A stretch of 64,000 nt of DNA from Evernia prunastri (Eukaryota; Ascomycota; Lecanoromycetes; Lecanorales; Parmeliaceae). Location: contig NKYR01000125.1 in the NCBI GenBank assembly GCA_003184365.1, positions 1 to 64,000 of the forward strand, read 5' to 3'. Position numbers and translations under genes: made by a program. The notes below the pieces were generated by a model that was not told where the DNA came from, did not search any database, and saw only the letters and a program-made list of their open reading frames with translations. Positions within the stretch are counted from its first letter, which is position 1, and the number at the start of each line of letters is the position of its first letter. Of this stretch, positions 22,152-33,847 are shown in pieces.

Positions 22152-25100
22152 CTAGAATCCATGGACTTTCTGGGCATCAGGACTGACACTCCTCCGACTA
22201 GGGTCTTCAACCAGCTCTGCGCTCGATCCTAGCATTGGTGGGCCATTCGAATTTGCCGTGTGGATATTGTCGCTAGCTCGATGTTGCTGAACATAACCCA
22301 TGCTCGTGGGCCGATCAAGCTGTTGAAAACCGGGGGCCAGAGAGCCAAGTGCAGACGAAGAGTGTCTCGTATGCTGAGCGTATTCATCCCCATCCATTTC
22401 TTGCGGACCTGGTGAGAACATGCTGGAATCCATTGAATCTCCACCCGCTGATAGATGGGTGCCCTGTGAAGGGGAAGTGGTGTGATGAGAATAAAAGGGA
22501 AAGCGCCTGCTATAGTCTTCTGGTGGCTGCAAACGCTGGTGGGTAGACCTTTGTGGAGTAACTGGCGGAGAAGACGCTACGGTTGAAAGCCTGACACCGA
22601 ATTTCTCCAGATCAGTTGAAGAGTCGCGTCTGGAACTCTTTCGTGGTATGCTCGGTTTGGTGCTTTTCCGCGTACTTTCACGCGTCGGTCTGGAGCTCAC
22701 CTTAGACGCAATTCGACTTGGCAGCTCTATACCTCCTGGCGTTTCTATAGTGGGCAGGGTAGGCGGGAATTGTGAGATTTGACTTTCTCGATTCGGCGTC
22801 CAGTCTTCCTCCGAAATGGTTCTCGCGTCACCCTCTTCGTCTTCGCTGCTCACAGGGCTCTCTTCGTCTGGCAGGTGCCTGGTACCAGCCCCAATTGCAT
22901 CACCTTGATCGCTCAGGGCTAGGTCACGAGATCTCTCTGGTTGGTTGGCCCCCGGTTCATCCGAGTAAAGGGTTTCTTCACCGGGTATAACTGCTCCCGA
23001 AGGCGGCTCTCTTCCCATGGGTGGCGCTCTTGAGCTTCTGACGACCTCGAAGCCTTTCCCTTTCTCCTTGGTCTTGCCACCAAACAGACCCTTGATCCAG
23101 CCGGAAGCAGATATTACGGCCCCAGTCGGATCAGCGGGGCCTGTCTTTAGCCTTCGAGTCGGCTGATTCGATAGAGCGGGTCCTCTCACGCCGTAGTAAA
23201 AGTCAACTTCTCTTGTTGCGTAGTCAGTCTTGGATTGCCGTGGTTCTTCGGCATCAGAGTCAGAGCGATCACGAGCCCCGCCCAAATGAGCGGGGAGTGG
23301 CGTACCACGTCCGGATGCTGATGGGCCTTCTGTTGGCTGAGGGGAACCTTCCTGATCAGGGCTGTGGTGACTCCACTGTTTGTTGGCCCAGTCAGCACTT
23401 CCCCACGAGCCTCGAGTTCGCCCATGTGGAGAGTTCGTATCCATGGTCGTTCTTCTCTGTCTTGGTGGACGGTAATACGGATCGGCCGTTTCAGTACTCC
23501 TGAAATTGACTATGCCGCCCCCTGTTGCCCCTTGGCCTGCAGCTTGGCTGCCTTCGGGAAGGTAAGAGAACGCACTCGCCCCTCCAGATATTGGGGTGTC
23601 CCCGGCAGCACCCGCGCTGACCGAGTCAAGCCCAACGCTCGTGCGGTTCTCGCTAGCACCCTGTCTGTTCAAAAGAATTGCCGAGCTGCCTGACATACTT
23701 CGGGATCGACCTCCATTCCACTGTAAAGACTTTTGGTCTGATTCCTGAGCTAGCATGGCCGCGTCAGAATTTATGCTTTGACGTGCTCGGCCACTGCGTC
23801 GAGGATTTCTTCGGGAGAGTTGACGCATCCCGAAGACCTAGACATCGGACGAAGAGTGAGTGCTGTTTTTAGAAAAAGTCTGCTAAACTTGGGGATTGAC
23901 GAGCAACAAAGGAACTAAATGACGGACCTTGACCAACCCTCCTCGAGCAGCACCTCCACCAACGCCCTCTTCACCTCCTGCACCAGCCAGTCTTGCGATA
24001 ACCTCGATTAGAGTTTGGCATGCATTGAGGAAGAACCCGAATACGAGCACAATGGCGTGCATCAGAAGGATTATGTAGCCTATCCACCCTCTGGGTGCAT
24101 CTTTGACACCTAGCGAGGGCAGAAATGCCACACTTAGAAGGACCGTTAGAAGTCTAACGACGGCGAAAAAGGTGTGGAAGGCGTTCATAGACGTTGGAGA
24201 GTGGAACGGCCGGAAAGCGTTGAGTGTGAGTATGTTGATGACTTCACAGATTGCGAGTAAAACCAATTGAGCGATCCCGGACGGTTGAACAGCGCCGATT
24301 GCTATTCCACGAATGAAGGTCAACATGACAGGGACCAGGGCAAAAGTAGCTGCGTTGTCCGAGTAAGTGTTGTATAGAGGCCCATAAAGCAAGACCGTTG
24401 GTAGGTCGTCGAATAAGTAGGATCGCGGACGAGTAGTCGCTATCAACCACAAGAGAAAGCCTGCAAAGCCTATGAGAGCAACAAGTAGGACTGTTGCGAA
24501 TCCTACCGTTGAGCCTGGAGAGTGTCCTGCAATAACTAGCTGGAACGTCGAGAGCGCCACGATAGGTAGCAGAAAGTAGTTGAAGACAACGCGAATAGCA
24601 TTACCGAGACTGAAAGGCAGGTTCTTTTGCCGAAGGTCTTCTTCTTGTGTGTCTGAGATGAATCGATAAGCCCATCGGCAGGCGAAACCGATTTGTATCA
24701 AGGTGATCACAGACACCACGATGACTAGGAGCCATACTACCATGCCAGCCCATATATCCTTATCTGCGGTCATACCCACCAATTGACTTATCCTGTCAAG
24801 CCCATAGGTTCCATTGGCCACATAGATTCCATCAAGGAGGCTTTGGGAACCGTTGCCGTGCGTGACAAAACTTTGGTTGAACATGAGTGCAGACCAGCTT
24901 ACTTGGCTCACCACAGGCTGGTAGAACCCGGGGGAATTCAGGCTTAGCGATCCGATCAGGACGATGAACTGGATATACTGAAGACAATCTCCAAACCCAG
25001 GGGTCACCAGTCGTAGAAGATCGTCATCTCTGCCATAGTTGCTCGTGAATTTGAAGACATCGGTGGAACCCCAAGGACTGTATATTGCGGCAGTTGCTGT

Positions 25101-26056
25101 TGCAATGGCGACGAGAATGAGGACGACAAGCGGTAGGTATTTGAGAGTCCTACTGAGAGTGCGCCCCAGATCTGGAGTTACGCTGGCTTCTACGCACGCC
25201 AGCGAATCGGCTCTTGGGTCTCCGGACTTGAGCCTAAGAAAGGTGTTGATTGAGGTAAATGCATAGCTTGAATACATATCGTGTGCGGCAGTGATTCCAG
25301 GAAGCTTAATTATGTCGCTCCTTCAGACAAGATAATCAGTCTAACTAATCTTATTTGTGGCTTTGGGTATCAGAAAGAGACTTACTCAGTGCCGCTGAAA
25401 TTGAAGACCGGGGCAACTGGACACACTGTCAAAGACGAGGTGTTGCAAAACCTTGCAGCATCAGGAGCATAAGGCGTGTAGTCTAAGACATTGAATTCCG
25501 TGGTGAAAGTGGTATACAGCGCGGCTGCACCTGACCCATAGTAATCTGGAATTTTGCCAACGGTCTCATTCGGATCTGACCATTGCGGGTCCGTCGGGTT
25601 GGGATATGGCTGCTGGGTAGCAATTCCAGTGACATTGCCATATGCAGTAACATTGAGATTGTGGCTCTCCGCACTAGTATTGAAAGTGGCCCAGACGAAT
25701 AGTGGCACAAACTGTAGAGGCTTGGGGTTAAGTGAGTTGATGGTGTCCGGACTCAGGCAGTTGCCAAAATTGATGAAGGCGGCAGACGAAAGCCTGATAG
25801 GTAGCAAGATCGCTAGTAACAATATTCGCAGGATGGTGAAAAAGGGAGGCGTATCCTGGCAACTGCGTATTCTCCGTGGTGGCCATCTTGACTGTACAGC
25901 GCCTGGCCATTGGAACTTCCGGACCTTGCTTGACTGTCCTTTTCCCTCTGAGGTTACCATCAAGCCGCGGAGGTACTGTAATCGGGCGTCCCATGATGCT
26001 TCACCCATTCGCGCCGGATAATGCTTTTGACCATGCCACCAGGTCTGTGTGGCCAT
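22152..26056 (-). CDS. TRP/FLC-like multi-pass membrane protein with ML-like domain
   Basis: Three exons (26056-25386, 25320-23928, 23837-22152) encode about 1250 residues. A hydrophobic signal (FFTILRILLLAILLPIRLSS) is followed by an extracellular region beginning FINFGNCLSPDTINSLNP, with CNTSSLTVCPV; this is the ML-like domain of the fungal FLC/TRP family. The second exon holds roughly nine transmembrane segments. The third is a long cytosolic tail rich in Ser, Pro and charged residues. Yeast Flc1-3 and S. pombe Pkd2 are relatives, linked to calcium homeostasis, cell-wall integrity and perhaps FAD transport; the true activity is not fixed. Alternative start: ATG at 25960 would shorten the residues before the signal. 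The donor GTCCGT at 23927 is unusual, but the joined sequence GGLVKVFGMRQLSRR reads well. Confidence 0.82.
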
Positions 26057-27683
26057 AGCCTTCACCCCCCCATCGACAGCGTGAACTTCCTATGATGTGC
26101 AGTCCACTGAGACTTCTTGAACAATGTGTGTATCGACTCGATGGTCTGTGCGAGAGGAGAAGCACCGTTTGGTGGTGAAGCGATAAGATGGTTGGAAGAG
26201 GCCGCAATGACGAAGCTGATAGAAGAGAATCGTATCTGAAGTTGTACGGTAAGGAAGCGGTCACAAAGGAGGGCTTCAAGACAAGACTCTCCACTGCGGA
26301 ATATTTGCTGGTGCTTATGTTGGGTAGGGTAGGCTGAAATGGGAGGGATCGGGTGGTGAAAAGATTGGCGTTGGGTTTGGCGGGAGTCGCTCCGCAAGGA
26401 AAAGTGACGATCGCCTCGCCGGTTGCTTACATACGAGTTGCGAGAGATTCAACACCTTTTTGAGGCTTATTTGAATCGCATTTACGAATTTACTTTACTG
26501 CAGTACGTGCGCCTGCTCTACCTAGAGTGCTTCTTGACTTCCTATTCAACATGCTACTGTAGGTATGTGCCTTGGTACTCTGTGCCAACTACCTAGTCGT
26601 TATCTTGTGTGGAGTGGTGAACGGGTGAGTGAGGGCAAGAGGATCGATGCGTCTCGGGCAGTCGGACTAACACCATGCAGATCATTCTATTTCTGGACCT
26701 TTTTCACCCTTCACGGTTCACCACTTGCATCATAGTCAACAAGTACTCAGGTCATAATGTTGTAGATATTCTGAAGTATTGCAGGCTCATGCTGTCTCCG
26801 TGTCCACCTATTAACATGCACGCCGGAGCGAGCTTAAGCGAAATCATTGAAAGGCAGCTCCACCCCGCGCCTCCTAGCCGAAGATACTCTATGTGTGTCC
26901 GCCTTCAAAAATGATGCTTAGGGTTCATGCATTGTGCCCCCTTGATATATTAGGTCAGCAGACCCGATGCTTCAAACCCCGGGCCATGTGTAGAGTCTGC
27001 GAGTGCGTGCTCATGCATGCACCACGAGTTTTCCCCGTCGGTTTTCAAATGGGCTTCTCGTGTCGATGATGAAGTTTCGGCAGACGTGGAGTGCGGTTCG
27101 TCCTCGGTGACTTGGGCTATTCAGCCACCAAAGCCTGGTTTGTGGGGTGTGGGTCCCAACTGAATTAACAAGTTTTACCGGATTTCGGTATGAAAGGAGG
27201 GTACTAGTACCGTAGGAAGAGGCGTTCAAGAAGATGGTCAATTGGCAAGGATTTGTCCCTTCATCTGATAAATGAATGCCATTGAATAAGAAGCGAAGAT
27301 GAGATATAGATCTATCAAGCTTCTCACGCAGCCGAGACTACTGCAGGTTGTTTGAAAAAGAAACAAAGTACCACAGGATTATGATCCCACGACTTCGGTT
27401 CCAGCGCCAAGACAATCTTTACACTAGCCTGGTATTTAGAATCTGGAAACGGCCGCTAGTATCTTGACAACCAATCACAGTTGTGGGAATAAAGAAAGAC
27501 CCTTTGATATCTTACCGAGATACCCTTCATGCTCGCGTGTCACAACAGTCAACATCGACTTAGGCGCGCAATACCTTCGAATTTACTGTCTCATAATGCA
27601 TGCTATCGGTCAAGCATCGAGCAGTGAAAAAGCCCGCTACTGTTCTGCTACTGGCCACAGCGATACGCTCATGAAACCTCACA
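26057..27683. other. divergent intergenic region, 1.6 kb
   Basis: Lies between the TRP-like gene (minus) and the 1076-residue gene (plus), so it carries both promoters. A tRNA-like word pair near 27380-27420 does not fold properly. No credible gene was found. Confidence 0.5.
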
Positions 27684-30600
27684 ATGTCCGAGACTTCCCC
27701 AGAAGAGTCTCGTGGCGAGAAAAAGTTCTTTGGAAAGCACAAATGGCGAGGGAAACTGTTCTCAGCCGATAGCAGATATGGAAGAGCTGCGGATATTCTA
27801 GAGACCACCGATGATGACGTCGCCACTTTTCTCCACAAGGCAGGTACAAAGCCGGAGGCAGAACGTCAACCGGCGCCGCTCGCTCCTGGTGTTGATGTTG
27901 CTGCCGTTCCGAGACCACGGTCTGCAGTCAGTGTTGATCGGGAAGATTCCATACTCGACATCTATCGAAGGCCCAAACCTCGTCAGAACAAGGGTTTACG
28001 TGTAAGATTTGTGTTGGCTTCGACAGTCATTGGTGTGGGTGGAGACGAGGCTGAGTTGCCGTCAAGAGATGTATCTAGGTCGTTCGCAGATCTAGTGAGA
28101 TCTGCAACATCGCCGAGTCAAGAGCGCTCCCGGGAACAGGGACGGTCAACAGATCCTCATGAGGAGACTTCCTTCCGGCCCTCGTCTCTACAAAGAAGAC
28201 CAACCGGAATAGACGATGAACTCCTTGTGGAAAAACCACGTCATGCAGGTCACGATCGAGAAGCCGTTCAGTCTGCTTACTCTGGGGTTCGCAAGGTGTC
28301 GCCTCGAGCGTGGAATGGAGACCAGAATGTGGACGCTTTAAAGGAGAGAGATGTCAGGGTTCTCACCTACCAACCCTCATCCGCGAGAAAAGATTTATCT
28401 AACGATCAAAGTTACGCCTGGCAGGCAAGAGAGACTGTAGACTATGGAGGTACACGGCCTTTAGTTGCTCCCCCAGAAGCTCTGCCCGTCCATTCTCTGA
28501 CTCCTAATGACTCACCTGAATTACCAGACATTTACCAAATGTATCTTCCACGAACTGATAAAGATTCAACAATGCTGCCAGACTCTGGACACCAAGGCGC
28601 TGATCAGGATTTTCAACATATCTCACATAGTCCAGAAAATAAGCCGGTGCCTCCGCCCGCTGCGCCTAACAGTCTTCGGAACGAGTCCTTGCATGACTTT
28701 GACTCCCGCGTGGGGCGCTTCAGCGACCTCTTCCGGCTAAATGCTTTCGCTCGTGTCGATATCATGGTGGTGCCTTTCGAACGATGGGCCAGAATTTCGT
28801 CATGGTGGTTTTTGAGGGGCAGAGGAGGGCTCGAAAATGCCGTGCGTGGGAAATCTTCAGCCATCGCTCCAGCCAATGTTGCGAACGATGGTGAGCTTTC
28901 TTCGATCTTGAAGCAGGGATATGTGGACCTTGCAAAGGCTTGGTGGGTGTTGAAAGATGTCATTCCCAATCTTCCTGAAATAAGAAAGCTCGGTATTGCC
29001 AGCATAAGCTCCATGCCTGCAGTGCAGAGAAATTTGAGAGATCAACCTCTTGCCGAGCTTGTCGGAGTCCATATCGGCATTTTTGAAAATATGGAAAAGT
29101 TAGCGATGTCAATGAAAAGGAACGGCAGGTTACCACCCTATGATCTTCAAATGCAGAGACTAGAACCACAGATCTTTCTCGAAACTCCGACAATTTCCCC
29201 AGATATTGCGGTTCAATTGGTCAACAACACCCTCAATTTCCCAAGAAAGGCTAAGAACTTCCTTGCCGATCCCTTTTTCCCGATTTTGGTTGGAGACACA
29301 GAACGCCACTTTTGCTTTGGCCAGATGTTTGTTGACGTTTATTGTGGCTCTGGTGATGATACCACGTCAGGAGTAAACATTCCCTGCGTTGTGTCGGTAC
29401 TACGCGAGCGAACCGACTGGACGGTCAATGCAGCCGTTGCGAGCCAAGACGGGCAAGTCAGTCTTGTGATAGGCGAGCATGGCGGTCTACATTGGCAGGA
29501 TGTGAAATGGAAATTACCGCTACACACGATGCAGCTTGGGCTTGCAGAAGGTGTCTGTCTACGAATCAGGTTTATCGAAAAAGACTTCAAGACCATCTGG
29601 GGCATCTGTGATTATACGCAACTAGTTCGGAAAGAATACTCAGCCAGAAGCGGCGAGGAACTTCTTTTTGAACGCGTGCTCTCAAGCTTCCAGTGTTTTG
29701 ATTGCCCATCGTTCCCTGCGGAACCCATCAAGGACTGCAGAGTACGATTGTTTGAGAGGAACATCATGGCAATGGAGGGTAGCGACCAAGATGGAGCTCA
29801 CGATGGGTATCGCTTGGTGGTGATCACTCCCCCTGGAACCAAACAGCTGAGCAAAGTGAACCACCCGCTGGGAAAACACAATCCAATCCTTTTCGGCACC
29901 CATCGAAGCAAAAGTGGGAACACACTGCTTGTTAGGGTACCTTCGTCATTGAGGGTATCTCTCACTTTCCATGAAGCAAGCGATGTCGATCTAGTACGTT
30001 CAACTCTTGCCGGGATATCTTTAACGGAGGGCGATCGTTGTTTGGCCTCTTTACAGATGCACAATTTCACCATCAGTCCAGTATCTTCTGATCAGGACAT
30101 GGCATATGTGAACGCCAGCCGATGGGCTAGTAATCTCAAATGGCATAATTTGCGCGTTGTCAATCGAGGACCGCCAACTCATGGTCAGAGCTCACAACCG
30201 GCAGTTCGTTTGGAAAATATTCGATTACTGGCAGACTATGATTCTGGCACTTTCACAGACAGAATCAATGCTGGGCCAGGTGAGCTGCAGCTAAATCTGA
30301 GCGTTGAGGATTTGAACGAGATCAGGCTTCTGCGGGCAGCGCAGCAAGCCATGACTTGGGCCTTGGACGACGGTGTGCTGCAAGAGGCAGACTTGAGCTC
30401 GCTGTCTCACATGCTACAATTAATAGGCGCGTCTTCGTCCGTAAGAACGTACCACTTCCGTTCTCTATCAGATCTGCACAGCTTTCAGGCCATGCTCACC
30501 GGATTCCATGTACTGTACGATGGATTAGCAAGCACCTTCTCTATCTCGCGCCGGCGTATGGTCGGAATTAATAAGCGCTGGGAAGCCAGTACTCCGCGCC

Positions 30601-30914
30601 TGCAGATCGTAAAGCAAGAAAAAGCCATGCAGCTGGTAGCATTTTTTAAAGACTTCATCCACGGATCGTGCATGAACTTTGTTCTCAGGGTCACCGATTT
30701 CTTTGACACTTTCACCCGTTCTGGAGTATTCTTTCTTCGTATTGTAGATGCTAAATTTGCGTTACCAAAGGGCGAGTCGGATCCCGCAAGAGATTTCGTT
30801 TGTCTTGACTCGCCTGATTATCCGGGTGAACACGATGATATTGTCATTGGATTTGATAGTGAACAAGGTATTTATTTGAAGAGGCTCTTTGGCTCTAGCA
30901 AGAAAAGGTCTTAG
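27684..30914 (+). CDS. large conserved-looking fungal protein, function unknown
   Basis: A single uninterrupted frame of 1076 codons with a favourable start context (cacaATGtc). The N-terminal third is charged and probably disordered, with a motif GLRVRFVLASTVIGVGGDEAE. From about residue 330 the protein looks globular: VDIMVVPFERWARISSWWFLRGR, FLADPFFPILVGDTERHFCFG, VLRERTDWTVNAAVASQDGQV, ERVLSSFQCFD, RLVVITPPGTKQLSKVNHPLG, ending DDIVIGFDSEQGIYLKRLFG. I do not recognise a named domain. There are no transmembrane segments, signal peptide or obvious catalytic motif. Its size, intact frame and mixed polar/hydrophobic blocks indicate a real, maintained gene; a scaffold role would be speculation. 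Confidence 0.75.
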   Translation: MSETSPEESRGEKKFFGKHKWRGKLFSADSRYGRAADILETTDDDVATFLHKAGTKPEAERQPAPLAPGVDVAAVPRPRSAVSVDREDSILDIYRRPKPRQNKGLRVRFVLASTVIGVGGDEAELPSRDVSRSFADLVRSATSPSQERSREQGRSTDPHEETSFRPSSLQRRPTGIDDELLVEKPRHAGHDREAVQSAYSGVRKVSPRAWNGDQNVDALKERDVRVLTYQPSSARKDLSNDQSYAWQARETVDYGGTRPLVAPPEALPVHSLTPNDSPELPDIYQMYLPRTDKDSTMLPDSGHQGADQDFQHISHSPENKPVPPPAAPNSLRNESLHDFDSRVGRFSDLFRLNAFARVDIMVVPFERWARISSWWFLRGRGGLENAVRGKSSAIAPANVANDGELSSILKQGYVDLAKAWWVLKDVIPNLPEIRKLGIASISSMPAVQRNLRDQPLAELVGVHIGIFENMEKLAMSMKRNGRLPPYDLQMQRLEPQIFLETPTISPDIAVQLVNNTLNFPRKAKNFLADPFFPILVGDTERHFCFGQMFVDVYCGSGDDTTSGVNIPCVVSVLRERTDWTVNAAVASQDGQVSLVIGEHGGLHWQDVKWKLPLHTMQLGLAEGVCLRIRFIEKDFKTIWGICDYTQLVRKEYSARSGEELLFERVLSSFQCFDCPSFPAEPIKDCRVRLFERNIMAMEGSDQDGAHDGYRLVVITPPGTKQLSKVNHPLGKHNPILFGTHRSKSGNTLLVRVPSSLRVSLTFHEASDVDLVRSTLAGISLTEGDRCLASLQMHNFTISPVSSDQDMAYVNASRWASNLKWHNLRVVNRGPPTHGQSSQPAVRLENIRLLADYDSGTFTDRINAGPGELQLNLSVEDLNEIRLLRAAQQAMTWALDDGVLQEADLSSLSHMLQLIGASSSVRTYHFRSLSDLHSFQAMLTGFHVLYDGLASTFSISRRRMVGINKRWEASTPRLQIVKQEKAMQLVAFFKDFIHGSCMNFVLRVTDFFDTFTRSGVFFLRIVDAKFALPKGESDPARDFVCLDSPDYPGEHDDIVIGFDSEQGIYLKRLFGSSKKRS

Positions 30915-31879
30915 ACTGACCAAAATGCAGACAGAGATACATTCGCGCATACTTTGCCGGCACCGGTTACTAAAATGTCTCGAATGGCGTCCTTGAGGAG
31001 ATGACGTGAATTTGTCCACGATTCATTTTGACACCTTGGCGGCATGCTTATTCTTTGTACTGGCATGGATAATGTCTCTATTCTCCTTGAAGGTTCAACC
31101 AACATGGTGGCGCCAGTCAGAAAATTCGAATACCCATGTCATACAAATCAGCATGCACCATCGAGTTACTTTACAGCGGGCCTGTTGCAGAGCATTGTGG
31201 CACCTGTCTGTAAGACCCTAGGGAGTCAACTTTGGGTCCCTCAATTCCGAACCAAAAATCATGCTGTACGTTGTTCTGAACCTTCTGGAGTTGGAGGATA
31301 ATGGAGAGCTGACGCCGGTCTTCAACAGTTGAAGCCGGTTACCATTTCCGGCGCTCTTGTAAGTCGCAGCGAGCAGCCTTCGTGGTGAGGTTCTTCAAGA
31401 CGGAACGACGACTGAATAGGAGATAATCCTGGACAGACGAGATATCATCTCCTTGGTGCCGAAAGAGTGACACGTGAATTGTCCAGACTCACCGCTGCTG
31501 ATGATATTTGAGCCGTGTGTGTGTGAATTCGCCGTCGTCTTCTCCATTGAGAAAAGAAGGACAGGCGTTAATAGTCAGTCCTGGTGACACATAAAATACA
31601 TTCACAATCAGCTTGATACGAAACCTGAGAACGGAGCCTTTCAAGTGCAAGCTCGACCACCTGTCCAAATACACTACATCTTTAAACCCTAATCCGGCGA
31701 TTCCTCGGTTATAATTCAGTCCGAAAAAACGTCACAGACCAGTTGACGAGGGGTCTAGCCAACCCACAGTAGATATGGCCTCTGCCTTCATTTTTCTACC
31801 TCGAGACCACAGTCTTTGGTGTCCTCTATTTCTAGACCCACCGCGTCGTAAACACCCTGTCTGGACTCAGTCATAAAGC
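30915..31879. other. intergenic
   Basis: Holds the 3' flank of the large unknown gene and the promoter of the PLP enzyme gene. No coding signal is seen on either strand. Confidence 0.5.
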
Positions 31880-33254
31880 ATGCCTCCGGCTGCTCCCCCC
31901 AACGGCCTACAAACCATCTCCCGCTCCTCCCCTCCCTCATCTCCTCCTTTCCCGATCCACCACCCGTCCACCCTCGCCATCCACGCCGACGACCTCCTCA
32001 ACAGCTCCACAGACGTCTCCCCCGCCCTCCACGTCTCCACCACATTCCGCTATGCCTCCAACCCCAAAGAACTGGTCCCCGCAAAAGACCTCAAGGTAAC
32101 GAATGCCCCTCGCATAATTCCCTTTCCTGCCAGGGGTTCCAGGTCCAACCCTTTACTTCTCCGGCATAGCTGATCAACACAAATACACCGCACAGGGGCC
32201 GCAACCGCTCGACGCACACGTCTACTCGCGCGCAACGGCCCCCACGAGCACCCGGCTCGAAACGCTCCTGACGCCGCTCCTGCGCGCGCCTTGTATTACC
32301 TACTCCTCCGGCCTCGCGGCCCTGCACGCCGTCTACATTTTCTTGAACCCCAGACGCGTCAGTATCGGGGGCGGATACCATGGCTCTCACGGCGTACTGG
32401 CGCTGCAGCGAAAGGTGACGGGGTGCGAGGTCCTTCCGTTGGAGTGTGCGGAGGAGGAATTGGGCCCGGGGGATGTCGTGCATCTGGAGACGCCGGTGAA
32501 CCCGACCGGGGAGGCTTTTTGCATCGAGAAATATGCGCGGAAGGCTCATGCGAGGGGGGCGTTCCTGCTGGTGGATGCGACCTTTGGGCCGCCGGGGTTG
32601 CAGGATCCGTTGGTGTGGGGGGCAGATGTCGTGATGCATTCTGGGACCAAGTATCTGGGCGGGCATAGCGATATGTTGTGCGGTGTTCTGGCGAGCAGGA
32701 AGGAAGGATGGGTGGAGGGGTTGAGGGGGGAGAGGACTTATTTGGGGAGCGTCATGGGGAGTCTAGAGGGTTGGCTTGGGGTGAGGAGTCTACGGACGCT
32801 GGAGGTTAGGGTTCAGCGGCAGAGTGGGAGTTGTCAGCAGTTGGTCAGTTGGCTCTACGGCATGTTGGAGGGGGGGCAAGGAGGGGAGGTGGTTAGGGAA
32901 GCAGTGGATCGGGTTCGGCATGCAAGCTTGCAGACTGAGGAGATGGAATGGTTGAGGAGGCAGATGCCAAATGGGTATGGACCTGTGTTTGCCATTACGA
33001 TGAAAAATGAAAGTCTGGCGAGAAGGTTGCCGAGTAAGCTGGAGTTGTTCCATCATGCTACATCTCTAGGTGGGGTGGAGAGCTTGATTGAGTGGAGAGC
33101 TATGAGTGATGAGAAAGTCGATACTAGGTTACTCAGGATCAGCGTAGGGCTTGAGTACTGGGAAGACCTGCGGGATGATTTGATGAGAGGTTTCAGGGCT
33201 CTGAGAGAGGAGGAGAGCAAGGGAACTTTCTCTTCGGACTCCCCGACTCCATAG
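31880..33254 (+). CDS. trans-sulfuration PLP enzyme (cystathionine synthase/lyase family, YHR112C-like)
   Basis: Two exons (31880-32095, 32196-33254) give 424 residues. HPSTLAIHADDLLNSSTDVSP opens the Cys/Met metabolism PLP-dependent domain, followed by VYSRATAPTSTRLE, the GGYHGSHGV loop, HLETPVNPTGE, LLVDATFGPP, and the PLP-lysine signature SGTKYLGGHSD. GSVMGSLEGWLGVRSLRTLEVR and RISVGLEYWEDLRDDL complete the fold. The family interconverts cysteine, homocysteine and cystathionine; this subgroup resembles yeast YHR112C, whose exact reaction is not established, so I give no specific EC activity. All PLP-contact motifs are present. The first exon and the start of the second are much more GC-rich than the surroundings. 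Confidence 0.88.
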
Positions 33255-33847
33255 GTCCTTCTCAATCATGCAAAGTATAACACTCGCCACTCCTTCCTAG
33301 ATCTGACGCAAGCATCAAACTGACCACTTATAAGCTCACCGTCATATTGGCAAACAGCCCGATATAGTGACCGGATTTTGGTCATGTGATGGAGAACTGA
33401 CGGATTCGTGGACAACGAGCCACCCGCATTAAATATTAAACAACTGTTCACCTCTACGGGCTTCCTTCTTGCCCTCTTTCCAACGAGGAAGGAGCTCAGT
33501 GAAGTTTCCAGACAATTACTCCTCAGTTCGAGTTCTTTTCTTCTTTCGAACTATGAATGTGTTACCTCCAAGACAAAGTCATAACATCCACATCTTCCAA
33601 ACTGCTGTTTTTGGCATGCAAACAACACACACTGTCAGTATCCAGGTAGTTCTCCCTGCTCCCTTGCGTCGCATCAAAGCATGGTCTTGCCACCCGGTTT
33701 CTGTGATCATGTGTAGGCTGACTCGTCATTCTTCAACAGTAAGACATAAGATACCAGACTTTACTGTGAGCACCAAAGGCTGACTCCTTAGTCATCCACC
33801 AACCGTAATATACGAACTGACATCAGCAGCATAGCTTACGGAACAAA
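33255..33847. other. intergenic
   Basis: About 590 bases between two plus-strand genes, containing the promoter of the DUF4185-like gene. No additional feature seen. Confidence 0.5.

Noticed and set aside
27370..27430. Second tRNA-like stretch sharing the word tggcgctgg with the left-edge element
   Set aside because: No T-loop with the TTCRA core and no cloverleaf could be formed.
32091..32668. 191-codon minus frame and 125-codon plus frame across the PLP enzyme
   Set aside because: GC-rich shadow frames; the PLP-lysine signature lies in the annotated frame.
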